Assembly (NCBI GenBank): GCA_030544215.1
Contig: JARZZO010000011.1
Coordinates: 4,512,001 to 4,576,000 of the forward strand
Length of the DNA stretch: 64,000 bases
Direction of reading: 5' to 3'
Source of the DNA: Zantedeschia hybrid cultivar
Taxonomy: Eukaryota; Streptophyta; Magnoliopsida; Alismatales; Araceae
Shown here: in pieces, positions 1-9,600 of the stretch
How positions within the stretch are numbered: the stretch's first letter is position 1
Layout: every line of letters begins with the position of its first letter
Notes under the pieces: generated by a model
What the model saw: the letters and a program-made list of their open reading frames with translations, nothing else
Told to the model about the DNA's origin: nothing
Database searches by the model: none
Made by a program: the position numbers and the translations under genes

Positions 1-300
1 CTTTGCCCCAAGGAGGCATTGTATCCTAAAGTCTTCCCTGAGCATACGCGAGTCCCGCTGGCATGCCATAAAAGGGTTGAAAATTTTCCTATCGCCCCGA
101 GGAGGCAATGTATCCTGAATCTTCCCTGGGCATACATTAGTCCCATCGGCATACACATATGCTATAGTCCCATCGGCATACCCATATGCTATAGTCCCAT
201 CGGCGTGCTGAAGGCGGTCGAATTCGCCCCAAAGGGACATTATACCCTAATATTGCCCCTGGTATACGCTAGTCCCACTGGTGTGCCTTGGTGGCCTGGA
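1..300 (+). repeat. Degenerate edge of the first minisatellite array
   Basis: Diverged repeats built around 'cccatcggcatac' and 'gccccgaggaggcaatgtatcctgaa'-like segments. They resemble the array at 308-1710 but with much more variation, as expected at the edge of a tandem array. No gene is seen. Confidence 0.6.
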
Positions 301-1712
301 AATCCATATTCGCCTACAGGAGGCTTTATATCCTGGAAATTCAAATTCGCCTACAGGAGGCATTATATCCTGGAAATTCATAATTCATGTTCGCCTACAG
401 GAGGCATCATATCCTGAAAATTCATATTTCATATTCGCCTACAGGAAGCTTTATATCCTGGAAATTCATATTTCATATTCGCCTACAGGAGGCTTTATAT
501 CCTGAAAATTCATATTTCATATTCGCCTACAGGAGGTTTTATATCCTGGAAATTCATAACTCATATTCGCCTACAGGAGGCTTTATATCCTGGAAACTCA
601 TATTCGCCTACAGGAGGCTTATATCCTGGAAATTCATATTTCGCCTACGGGAGGCGTTAAACTCCGGAATTCGCCCTACATGAGGCTTTGAATCTCGGAA
701 TTCATATTTCGCTTACGGGAGGCTTTGAATCTCGGAGTTCATATTTCGCCTACGGGAGGCTTTGAATCTCGGAATTCATATTCGCCTACGGGAGGCATTA
801 AACTCCAGAATTCGCCTACGAGAGGCTTTAAATCCTAGAATTCCTATTTCGCCTACGGGAGGCTTTGAATCTCGGAATTCATATTCGCCTACGGGAGGCA
901 TTAAACTCCGGAATTCGCCTACGGGAGGCTTTAAATCCTGGAATTCCTATTTCGCCTACGGGAGGCTTTGAATCTCGGAATTCATATTCGCCTACGGGAG
1001 GCGTTAAACTCCGGAATTCGCCTACAGAAGGCTTTAAATCCTATAATTCATATTTCGCCTACGGGAGGCTTTGAATCTCGGAATTCATATTTCGCCTACG
1101 AGAGGCTTTGAATCTCGGAATTCATATTTGCCTACGGGAGGCGTTAAACTCCGGAATTCGCCTACGGGAGGCTTTAAATCCTAGAATTCATATTTCGCCT
1201 GCAGGAGGCTTTGAATCCTGAAGTTCATATTTTGCCTACGGGAGGCTTTGAATCTCGGAGTTCATATTTCGCCTACGGGAGGCTTTGAATCTCGGAATTC
1301 ATATTCGCCTACGGGAGGCTTTGAATCTCGGAGTTCATATTTCGCCTGCGGGAGGCTTTGAATCTCGGAACTCATATTTCGCCTACAGGAGGCTTTGAAT
1401 CCTGGAATTCATATTTTGCCTACGGGAGGCTTTGAATCTCGGAGTTCATATTTCGCCCACGGAGGCTTTAAGTCCCGGAGTTCATATTTCGCCTACGGGA
1501 GGCGTTAAACTCCGGAATTTGCCTACATGAGGCTTTAAATCTTGAAGTTCATATTTCGCCTACGGGAGGCGTTAAACTCCGGAATTCGCCTACGGGAGGC
1601 TTTAAATCCTAGAATTCATATTTCGCCTGCAGGAGGCTTTGAATCCTGAAGTTCATATTTTGCCTACGGGAGGCATTAAAGCCCGGAATTCGCCTCTGGG
1701 GGGCATTGTGTC
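301..1712 (+). repeat. 36-37 bp minisatellite array
   Basis: Roughly 35-40 tandem units of about 36 bp with the core ttcgcctacgggaggctttg followed by aatctcggaattcata. Units differ in a few positions (acagg or acggg, tttgaatctcgg or ttaaactccgg or tttaaatcctag). Between about 762 and 1070 three unit types recur with a period of 103 bp, a local higher-order repeat. Each unit holds a short inverted repeat, GCCT-acggg-AGGC. The reading frames that run through it are by-products of the repeat and are not genes. Confidence 0.9.
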
Positions 1713-1759
1713 TCAAAATATTTGGTCTTCGGGAGCCGTTGTATCCCAAATCCACGGCT

Positions 1760-2800
1760 ACCTAGAGCCCCCGTTTCTCGAAAACCACATATATTCCTTA
1801 TCGGTTCTCAGGGAAGACTCAGTTCCCTACATAAAATTCCTTATCGGTTCTCAGGGAAGACTCAGTTCCCTACATAAAATTTCTTATCGGTTCTCAGGGA
1901 AGACTCAGTTCCCTACATATAATTTCTTATCGGCTCACAGGGAGGCCTCAGTTCCCTACATATATTCCTTATCGGTTCTCAGGGAAGACTCAATTCCCCA
2001 CATATATTTATTACCGGTTCTCAGGGAAGACTCAATTCCCTACATATAATTCCTTATCGGCTCTCAGGGGAGACTCAGTTCTCTACATATATTTCTTAGC
2101 GGTTCTCAGGGAAGACTCAGTTCCCTACATATTTCTTATCGGTTCTCAGGAAAGACTCAGTTCCCTACATATAATTCCTTATCGGTTCTCAGGGAAGACT
2201 CAGTTCCCTACATATGATTCCTTATCGGTTCTTAGGGAAGACTCAATTCCCTACATAAAATTTCTTATCGGTTCTCGGGGAAGACTCAATTCCCCACATA
2301 TATTTCTTATCGGCTCACAGGGAGGCCTCAGTTCCCTACATATATTCCTTGTCGGTTCTCAGGGAAGACTCAGTTCCCCACATATATTTCTTATCGGCTC
2401 ACAGGGAGGCCTCAGTTCCCTACATATATTCCTTATCGGTTCTCAGGGAAGACTCAGTTCCCTACATAAAATTTCTTATCGGTTCTCAGGGAAGACTCAG
2501 TTCCCTACATAAAATTTCTTATCGGTTCTCAGGGGAGACTCAGTTCCCTACATAAAATTTCTTATCGGTTCTCAGGGAAGACTCAATTCCCCACATATAT
2601 TTCTTATCGGCTCACAGGGAGGCCTCAGTTCCCTACATATATTCCTTATCGGTTCTCAGGGAAGACTCAGTTCCCCACATATATTTCTTATCGGTTCTCA
2701 GGGAAGACTCAATTCCCTACATATAAAATTCATTATCGGTTCTCAGGGAAGACTTAGTTCCCTACATATATTTCTGAGCGGTTATCAGGGAAACCGTAAT
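1760..2800 (+). repeat. 42-44 bp minisatellite array
   Basis: About 23 tandem units of roughly 42 bp with the core cttatcggttctcagggaag followed by actcagttccctacatata. A second unit type (ggctcacagggaggcctcag) is interspersed at about 1930, 2305, 2395 and 2610. Each unit contains an inverted repeat AGGGAA-gactcag-TTCCCT. The array shares no core sequence with the neighbouring 36-bp array but has the same small-hairpin design. Confidence 0.9.
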
Positions 2801-2837
2801 TCTCCACCCAAAAAAAAATATATAATAATAAAAAAAA

Positions 2838-3300
2838 GAGCTTAAAAATGAGGTGCTCCGACGGACTTAACCGATCTCATCCATATTGGGGTCGGTTAAG
2901 GGTAAAAATGTCTTATACCCAGCTAAGGTGAAAACCCGAAAGGGCACCTTAGGCAAAATCGGGTAACCCCGCTGTGTGAAAACCCGCAAGGGCGCACAGG
3001 CAAAAATAAGAGGGGGCTAATACTGGTGAAAACCTGAAAAGACGCTGGTATTAGTTGGAAAAAAAAAAAAAAAAAGAGCTTAAAAATGAGGTGCTCCGAC
3101 GGACTTAATCGATCTCATTCTCAAAAGGGATCGGTTAAGGGTAAAAATGTCTTATACCCAGCTAAGGTGAAAATCCGAAAGGGCACATTAGGCAAAATCG
3201 GGTAACCCCGCTGTGTGAAAACCCGTAAGGGCGCACAGGCAAAAATAAGAGGGGGCTAATGCTGGCGAAAACCTAAAAAGGCGCTAGTATTAGTTACATA
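2838..3300 (+). repeat. Two tandem copies of a hairpin-rich 238-bp repeat
   Basis: Copy 1 starts at 2838 and copy 2 at 3076, each beginning gagcttaaaaatgaggtgct after an A-run. Each copy has an inverted repeat cttaaccga/tcggttaag (2866-2874 with 2892-2900). It then has three hairpins of the same design at 2922-2954, 2971-3001 and 3017-3054. Copy 2 repeats these at 3161-3193, about 3210-3240 and 3256-3293. Each hairpin has an outer stem, AAAA on the 5' side only, and a 3-bp stem closed by GAAA, GCAA, GTAA or AAAA. A short CGGG-taac-CCCG hairpin lies between the first and second. The strand is taken from the adjacent LTR. Confidence 0.85.
2922..3054 (+). ncRNA. Candidate structured RNA: three A4-bulge/GNRA hairpins (copy 1)
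   Basis: Hairpin 1 pairs gctaaggtg with caccttaggc (one bulged G) and has AAAA, CCC, GAAA, GGG inside. Hairpin 2 pairs gctgtgtg with cgcacaggc and has AAAA, CCC, GCAA, GGG. Hairpin 3 pairs the 12 bases ctaatactggtg with cgctggtattag (three G-U pairs) and has AAAA, CCT, GAAA, AGA. The pairing is read directly from the sequence. A role as a retroelement RNA signal (packaging, dimerisation or stability) is only inference, and I do not recognise the motif as a known family. Confidence 0.45.
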
Positions 3301-3436
3301 AGAAAGAGAGAATACGTGCAACATATAATAAATGGTCCGTACCACTCAAACTTAGCATTTATCTTCAGGAGAATATTTGCGATATACTGGAGCAATGTTG
3401 GAGTTCGAGATGAACATGCAGGGTAGTTCGAGTTCT

Positions 3437-3904
3437 TCAGCAAATGGAAAATTTCAATCCTTTTGAAGAAATTCGACTCCATCTCCAGAATATCAGTCGG
3501 AGCGATGTTCGATGGTCGCCACAAGATGGGAGTTCTCCCTCCAGTGAAGCTTCAAGAACATATGCATGCTGACGCAGAGCGGCGATACGGACGTCCGCGG
3601 TGCCAGAAAGGACAATGTCCTTCTGATATTGGAGCATATGAGTTTCTGCAACCCGAGCTGCACAGCTTGCCTCGATAGTTTCAGTCTCGGCTCGCTTTGG
3701 CGGAGAGTTACTCGACAAGTAGCAGGAATGGGATATCGTCCTCCCCATGCCTTGCCATAGGAGGGAACTCCCATGAGAGCCATGAAGACAAAAACAGCAA
3801 GCTACAAGAAGATAGAGAAATAAAGTCAGCGCCAGAGAGCTGCAATAAAAGTCTCGAAAAGCAAAAATCGACCGAGTCCTAATAAAGTCATAGGACAAAG
3901 TCAA
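3437..3904 (-). CDS. Possible antisense ORF of the retrotransposon
   Basis: A 155-codon open frame runs antisense to the element, between the tandem repeats and the polypurine tract. After a short basic start it has a hydrophobic stretch (about residues 24-42, core SLALTLFLYLLVACC) that could be a membrane segment. A charged region with heptad-like spacing follows (about residues 70-125), which could be a coiled coil. Antisense ORFs at this position, some with predicted membrane segments, are reported for Tat-lineage gypsy elements. I see no similarity that would give a function. The overlapping frames on both strands make chance a real alternative. Confidence 0.3.
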   Translation of the reverse strand: MTLSYDFIRTRSIFAFRDFYCSSLALTLFLYLLVACCFCLHGSHGSSLLWQGMGRTISHSCYLSSNSPPKRAETETIEASCAARVAETHMLQYQKDIVLSGTADVRIAALRQHAYVLEASLEGELPSCGDHRTSLRLIFWRWSRISSKGLKFSIC

Positions 3905-4508
3905 ATTACTATGAACCAGATATTAGGCCAGTCCAGAACGCTTCGTGCGGAGCTCCTGGAAATGCCAATATAAGGTACTGATACCCCAAGATAGAGCAAA
4001 TGCCGGAAGAATTAAACGACTCGCATGTGTGTTCTTAAGGAGTCTCCATGTCGTGAAGGCCAAGAGATCTCCTAGAATCCAAGTAAACGTCGAAAGATTC
4101 AACCGGCATCAACTCTCGCAGAACCTCCAAGTCGCGAAGGCCAAGAGGATTCCCATAATCAGAGGGGTAGACGCTTTCAAATATATTCGGAAAGTCGAAA
4201 AGTTATGAAAACAGGACTTCCTGGACATAGTTTGAGGTGTCTAAGTACCAAAATTGAGCGTCATCAAGACCCAGACAAGCTCAGATGGAGCATATGCATA
4301 GCAAGCCAAAGCAATGTATCGCCTGGCATATATGAGACAGCGGGTGGCCTCCCCCAATAGCCGTAAATACATAAGGCGAGAAACGGGAATTCATCAAGAT
4401 AATACCGGCATGCCGCATTTGAGAATTCCTCAAGCATGCAAAACGATGATTCTTGTAGCCGAATGGGACACGGGACATGCACCGTCGTCTTCACCTCCGG
4501 CACATGTC
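3905..4508. other. Internal spacer before the polypurine tract
   Basis: Unique-looking sequence inside the retrotransposon 3' region. It contains an imperfect direct repeat: tcgtgaaggccaagagatctcc near 4050 recurs as tcgcgaaggccaagaggattcc near 4131. No gene or structured repeat is recognised. Confidence 0.5.
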
Positions 4509-4522
4509 CCGTGGGGGGCATT

Positions 4523-6886
4523 TGTTGGAACCTCTTTTTTTAAAACAAAAGAAGGGGCAAAAGGGAGGGGGAGAAGCCCCCCCACCGGTTGGGGAACCCC
4601 CCACCGGTTCCAAGAGGGAAACCGGTGGGGGGGGAAGAGAGGCTCCCTCCCTCTCTTTCTCCTTTAAAAAATTCAGAATGGGGGGGGAGTTAATTAAAAA
4701 GAGGGGAGTTAAATGGGAGATCTTAACCCCATTCACATGGGTTGAGAATCCCATGCAGAAACCTGCTTAAACCCCCATCCTAAAACCCCCTTTCACATGG
4801 AGCCAAATTTGGATTTAAGGGGTTTAAACCCTTTTCACATTGGCCCATCCCCCAAATCTGCCACCAAGCTCATTAATGAGCCCCAAAAAACAGAAAAAAG
4901 AAAGAAAAAGTGGGGAAGGGAACCCCCCACCGGTTTTGGGAAACCGGTGGGGAGACCCCCCCACCGGTTCCCAACCGGTGGGGGGGGGGGGGGGGGGGGT
5001 CCATCCGGTGGCACCCCCTCCACCGGTTGGAACTGGTGGGGGTGCCAACCGGTTCCCCCCCTCCCTCTCTTTCTCTCCTCTGCATGCTCTCCCTCTCATC
5101 TCTCTTTCCACCCATTGGCCAAAAAATATAAAAAAAAAGGAGAGGGGAGGAGAGATGATGGAACCGGTGGGTACCCCCCACCTCAAGCATTCCGGTGGGT
5201 ACCCCACCGGTTAAGGCTTTGAAGCCTATAAATACCCCCCAAGGGGTAAGAGGAAGCCCCATGCCCATTTGGCCCAAAATTCCCTAGGGGAAACTCTGCC
5301 AATTTGAAGACCAAATCCGGTGCTCTTGCCCGGATTTGCTGCGATTTGGAGGCGATATTTTCTTGGAGGGCTCTCTTCCTAAGGTTTATTCCTAAGGGGA
5401 AGCTCTGCCAAATTTATGTTGTAAAATCACCGTCCTATAAGACGGGATTATGCCGAAATAATGAATGAAATACCCATGTTGTTCTTTGAGCATATGTGTG
5501 TGCATGTGTGTTCATGGACTTAATATTTAAGTAACACTATGTTACTATATTTTCATATGCAAAATAATTAGTTTTATAACTAATTAAAATACATAAAACA
5601 TATAATTAAACATTCTAAGATATCATTGGCCTCATCCCATACATAACTAATCTTAGACTCATAATTAAAATTTAATAATGAAACATTGACTCATAAAATA
5701 ATATACTTAAGTTAAAAATGACTTAAATATTTCCATACTTAATTAATTAATAAAATCTGCGAAAATTATTTAAAATCAGTAAAATGAATATAAAAATCAG
5801 AAAAATTCTGTAAAAATCAGTAATACACAGTAAAAATCAGAAAACAAAATCTGGAAATTACATAAATCTAAAATATTACTTAAATATCCTTCATATACCT
5901 AATTAATTAATAAAAATCAGTAAAATTAATAAAAAAATTAGTAAAATTCAGTAAAAACCAGTAAAAAACAGAGAACCAAATCTGAAAATACATAAAAATC
6001 TGAAATGACTAAAATGCCCCTAGAGCTTAATATAAATTACAAAAATACCCTCATACATGTTAAAAATCTGTAAAAATCACAGAAAATTCTTAAAAATATC
6101 AAAATCTCTCATATGTCCAAAATACCCTCCAAACCTTAATAAGATGGGTAAAATTACCAAAATACCCTCAATATGATAAAAATAAATAAAAATCTCAGAA
6201 AAATATAAAAATAGACTTTAAGTCTAAAAATCCAATTTGGGCAAAATTACCAAAATACCCTTACAATCCAAACACACTTGAAATAACCCTAAAATACCTC
6301 CTAAGGTTTTGAAACCTTCCTAAATCACTAAAACTCATTTCATACACTTAAATAACCATAATCTCCCTATACCCTCCAACTTGACATAATTACAAAAATA
6401 CCCTTATGGGTCTAAAATACTTGGAATCAATCCAGAATACTTGGAGTCAATCCAATATACTTGGAATTAATCCAGATAGCTTGGAATCAATCCAAAATCA
6501 TATAAACACGTCCTAAACTTGGGTGAGGCCAAGAGTTTAACCTAAAATATATCTTCATATGCATGCGCTGCCTATAGTAGTAGTTTTGCATGATTAAGGG
6601 CATCATACGGACGGTTAATCAAGGGTTGCCGAGCAGTCGCTCAGCGTAATTAACACTGACCGAGGTCAGTGGAGAGAGGTCATATACTCGAATCTTCGCT
6701 TGATTCGAAGTCCCGGATTCCCTGAGGGCTAATCCCAAGCTCTCATAGTCCGATAAAATATAAAACCGACCTATAAATCCCCTAGATAAACAAAAAAAAA
6801 AATTGGATTTCCGAATAATCCGACATAGGAGAGATATGTCTAGGTCAGGTCCCGACGAAGGTTTTAAAAAAATCTTCGCGCAAACA
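4523..6886 (+). mobile_element. 3' LTR of the left-hand retrotransposon (LTR A)
   Basis: It starts TGTTGGAACC directly after the polypurine tract and ends CGCAAACA, giving 2364 bp with the usual TG..CA ends. It is nearly identical to the solo LTR at 19288-21625 (one difference in about 190 bp compared around 5341-5530). The first 700 bp hold about a dozen ACCGGT palindromes and long G and C runs. A TATA box, cctataaataccccc, lies at about 5225-5239. The second half is AT-rich with repeated 'gtaaaaatcag' motifs. The 5' LTR is outside the window, so the target duplication cannot be checked. Confidence 0.85.
5227..5234 (+). promoter_or_regulatory. TATA box of LTR A
   Basis: TATAAATA, conserved at the same place in LTR C (near 20000) and as ctataaatagg in LTR B (near 12280). 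This fits the core promoter at the U3/R border. Confidence 0.6.
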
Positions 6887-7359
6887 CATCACAACCTTCG
6901 GTGTTAATTGGGCTTATTCCAAGTTCAGTTTTCTCACATATGCTAGCATGGATTACGACCTTACTATCCAATATCTCAAACTAGGATTACAACAACTGTG
7001 ATACCATGAACAATACAAAATGTTATTGGTTTGTAGTTGGGAGTATCTATCCAATGAAGTTGCTGAAAACTAAGGAAAGACAAATTCTACACCAAAATAA
7101 GCACAGAAACAACTCTATAGAAACATTTTGCTCATCAATGAGCATGCACGTCTGTTAAAGTTTACTGCATAACAATTGCAAGCTCTTTTACAATTTTTAT
7201 GAACAAAAAGTAAGTATCCTCCTCACATTTTATGCTGAATCTAGAGTCCAAGATTGATTTCCTATCTTGTTAAATAAGACAGACTAAAAGTTTACTTCTC
7301 CGAAATTTGGATGCCTACCTAGAGGCAGCCTGTCCTACTTTCCTTACAACTCCAATGCC
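6887..7359. other. Intron 11 remainder, no feature seen
   Basis: About 470 bp of AT-rich sequence between LTR A and the poly(A) end of a LINE. No exon with the expected C-terminal exportin-T motif was found here on the minus strand. Confidence 0.5.
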
Positions 7360-8720
7360 TTTTTTTGGAAGGCAGCAACAGCCGCATTCATTCATTGATA
7401 TAATCAAGAAAAGATTACAAGGGAAAAAGAGAGGGGAAGGAAAACAAAGAAATTGTCTACCAAGACAGTAGACAATACAAGAGACCCAGGAACCACTGAC
7501 AACACCCTTCCCATAAAATAAAACCCATTACATCATACACCAGAGCAAATTTTGATAAACTTGCAGAATCAGAGATCTTGTGCCCAAATCTTCTGAAAGA
7601 CCATTCTTGTATGAAGTGGATACAATGTCCGAAAATCCCTGTAGGGCAAGAGTATTGGTTGCTGAAGATTCTGAGATTTCTTTTGCTCCAAATGGCCCAT
7701 AGCATAGCTGTCAGAAGGGTTTCCCATAAACGTAATTCCTGGTGGTAAGGACACATCCGATTCCAGTTAGCCATAAGCCTACCAACCGAATTGAAGCTGC
7801 TTGATTGATTGCCTAAGACTCTGAAAAAGGCCCTCCATATAACATCCACTATACCACAATTAATAAAAAGATGATCTACAGTTTCTTCAAACATCCCACA
7901 AAATGAGCATATTCTTTTGTCTAGAGTAAGGAACCTAAACTTGTCCCCAGTAGGCAGTCTACCCCATGCTATTTTCCACAGAAAGATCCTAATCTTGATG
8001 GGAAGAGATTTATTCCACACCTGAGATTCCCAACTGACCTTAATCCTTCCTGAGTTCAGCAATTTGGTTGTAGATTTGACAGAAAACTTACCATCTGGAT
8101 CCCATCTCCAGTATTTGACATCTTCCCTCTCATTCATCTCTTGAAAGTCTTGAAGCAGCAAATTGAGTTGAAGGAACTCCCTCTCTTCTACAAAGTGAAA
8201 ATTTCTGCAAAATCTGAAATCCCACACAAGTCCTTGAGATGTGGAAGCATGGGCATCTCTGATAGTAGAATTCTTATCCTCTGAAATGCTATACAGATTT
8301 GGAAATCTATATTTGAAAGCCCTTCCCTCTTTCCAAGCATCATCCCAGAATTTTGCAGTTCGGCCATTACCCACAGTTATGAATGTTGAGCAATTGTAGA
8401 GATCCAAGTTATGAAGGATACTCTTCCAAACATAAGAAACAGAGCCAGTGATCTGGAAGCTGCTAATCCAAAGGTCATTATGAGAAAAATATTTACTTCT
8501 GATGATTCTAGCCCATATAGATTGAACATCCTTATCAAATCTCCAAATCCATTTTATCAAAAGAGCTTTATTGAAGTTTTGAATAGGTGTTAAACCAGCT
8601 CCCCCTTCCTCTGTACTTCTGCACACAAATTTCCAACCAATGTGATGCCCACCCTTTACATCCGGTAGTTTACCTTTCCAAAAGAAAGCTGCTCTTATAG
8701 ACTTTATTTGTCAAGGATAA
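7360..8720 (-). mobile_element. 5'-truncated LINE, RT tail and zinc-binding domain
   Basis: Reading the minus strand, an open frame (8626-7457, about 389 codons) encodes the C-terminal part of a plant non-LTR retrotransposon ORF2. It has the post-RT region with a GNG..AKFWDD motif. The zf-RVT domain follows, with the core ICSFCGMFEETVDHLFINC. A few codons upstream of 8626 (AAFFWKGKL) are also typical. The 3' end is a short poly(A) (T-run at 7360-7366 on the + strand). The same 3' end occurs in the fragment at 23070-23256. The RT core is absent, so this is a dead 5'-truncated copy. Confidence 0.85.
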
Positions 8721-8902
8721 CCATGGTTGTCACCAGATATACACCAGAGAGGGTAGAGCACCTGCAGACCACGGAGATTTACATGGATGAATTGATCTCC
8801 TCCATAAGACAGGTTTCTCTCGATCCAGATCTGCTTGGATCCAAGGGAAAAGAAGTTCAACGAAAAAATGAAAGTGCAGACCATCCATCTAGGAGTCACG
8901 CA
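8721..8902. other. Flank left of the hAT MITE
   Basis: Sequence between the LINE and the MITE. It may be continuous with 9096-9330 once the MITE is removed. No domain is recognised with confidence. Confidence 0.4.
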
Positions 8903-8910
8903 TCCACAAC

Positions 8911-9087
8911 CATGGATGGCAGTACCGGCCGATACCAGTACGTACCGGCCGGTACGTACCGGTATCGGCCGGCACCGGTACCCGATACATATAAAGGGTA
9001 TCGGCCGATACTGGACCGGTACCGGCCGGTACGTATTGGTACCGGTACCCACTGATACGGGTGCCGGTACCGGTATTGCCATCCATG
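8911..9087. mobile_element. hAT-type MITE with TACCGG-rich core
   Basis: 177 bp with terminal inverted repeats CATGGATGGCAGTACCGG and, at the right end, the complement CATGGATGGCAATACCGG. It is flanked by perfect 8-bp direct repeats TCCACAAC (8903-8910 and 9088-9095). An 8-bp duplication is the hAT signature. The inside is almost entirely permuted GGTACC/CCGGTA/TACCGGCC palindromes. Confidence 0.85.
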
Positions 9088-9095
9088 TCCACAAC

Positions 9096-9600
9096 TGCAA
9101 TTTCATCAAGATCACTGAGAGCCGTGGTAGTGCTGTTTCTCATATTGCACAGATTGATGCCTAGTCTCCTATGAACTTGGAAGATAATACAGAAAAATAT
9201 TAGCAACCCCATCTCTGAGGAGGTAACTAGGTGGTGTAACATCTGACTTGCCTCCTCTCCTATGATCCCAGTGTCACTTCCAAAAATTGATACAAGAGGA
9301 AAAGGTAACACTCCCACCCCCAAACCACCAAACTACAAACACATGCAAAAGACAAAAGGTTGAGTCTGGGCAGCCTGACTGGTAGGCCTAGTTTTGACTG
9401 ATCTAGGCTGGATTCTGCAGTTGGGCCTTAGTCCACATTATTTTTGGCAACATTTTACCACGCGTGTCAATTCAAGCCCTATTGGTCCTCTTTTATTTTT
9501 TAAGGGTCGATGGTCCCCGTCCACCCTTCAGTTTTGGACCAGTAAAGAGTTAGTTCAGATCAAATATACATATGTGTGTGTAGACTTTTCCTAGGGTCTT
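9096..9600. other. Unassigned intronic sequence
   Basis: About 500 bp of mixed composition. Minus-strand frames at 9323-9100 look loosely protein-like but no motif is clear. No gene is called. Confidence 0.4.

Larger units (their letters stand above)
1..4522 (+). mobile_element. 3' internal region of an LTR retrotransposon (probably Tat-lineage Ty3/gypsy)
   Basis: This stretch ends in a purine-rich tract (ccgtggggggcatt, about 4509-4522) directly before the 3' LTR that starts at 4523, so it is the downstream internal part of a + strand LTR element. It holds, in order, a 36-bp minisatellite, a 42-bp minisatellite, two copies of a 238-bp repeat and a possible antisense ORF. No gag or pol is visible, so those and the 5' LTR would lie beyond the left edge. 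A hypervariable tandem-repeat region plus an antisense ORF between pol and the 3' LTR is known from Tat-lineage elements such as Retand; assigning that lineage is inference. It sits in what is probably intron 11 of the exportin-T gene. Confidence 0.6.

Noticed and set aside
19..2555. Several overlapping + strand frames with Ser-Pro-Thr-Gly-Gly or LREDS repeats
   Set aside because: They follow exactly the minisatellite periods; repeat units without stops give such frames. No start context or promoter was seen.
301..2800. Regular repeats resembling a CRISPR array
   Set aside because: Units are contiguous and variable with no unique spacers, and the DNA is plant nuclear.
4477..5277. Many overlapping Pro/Gly-rich frames on both strands
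   Set aside because: They come from the CCACCGGT/GGTGGGG-rich LTR. The same applies to 11366-12317 and 19303-19984.
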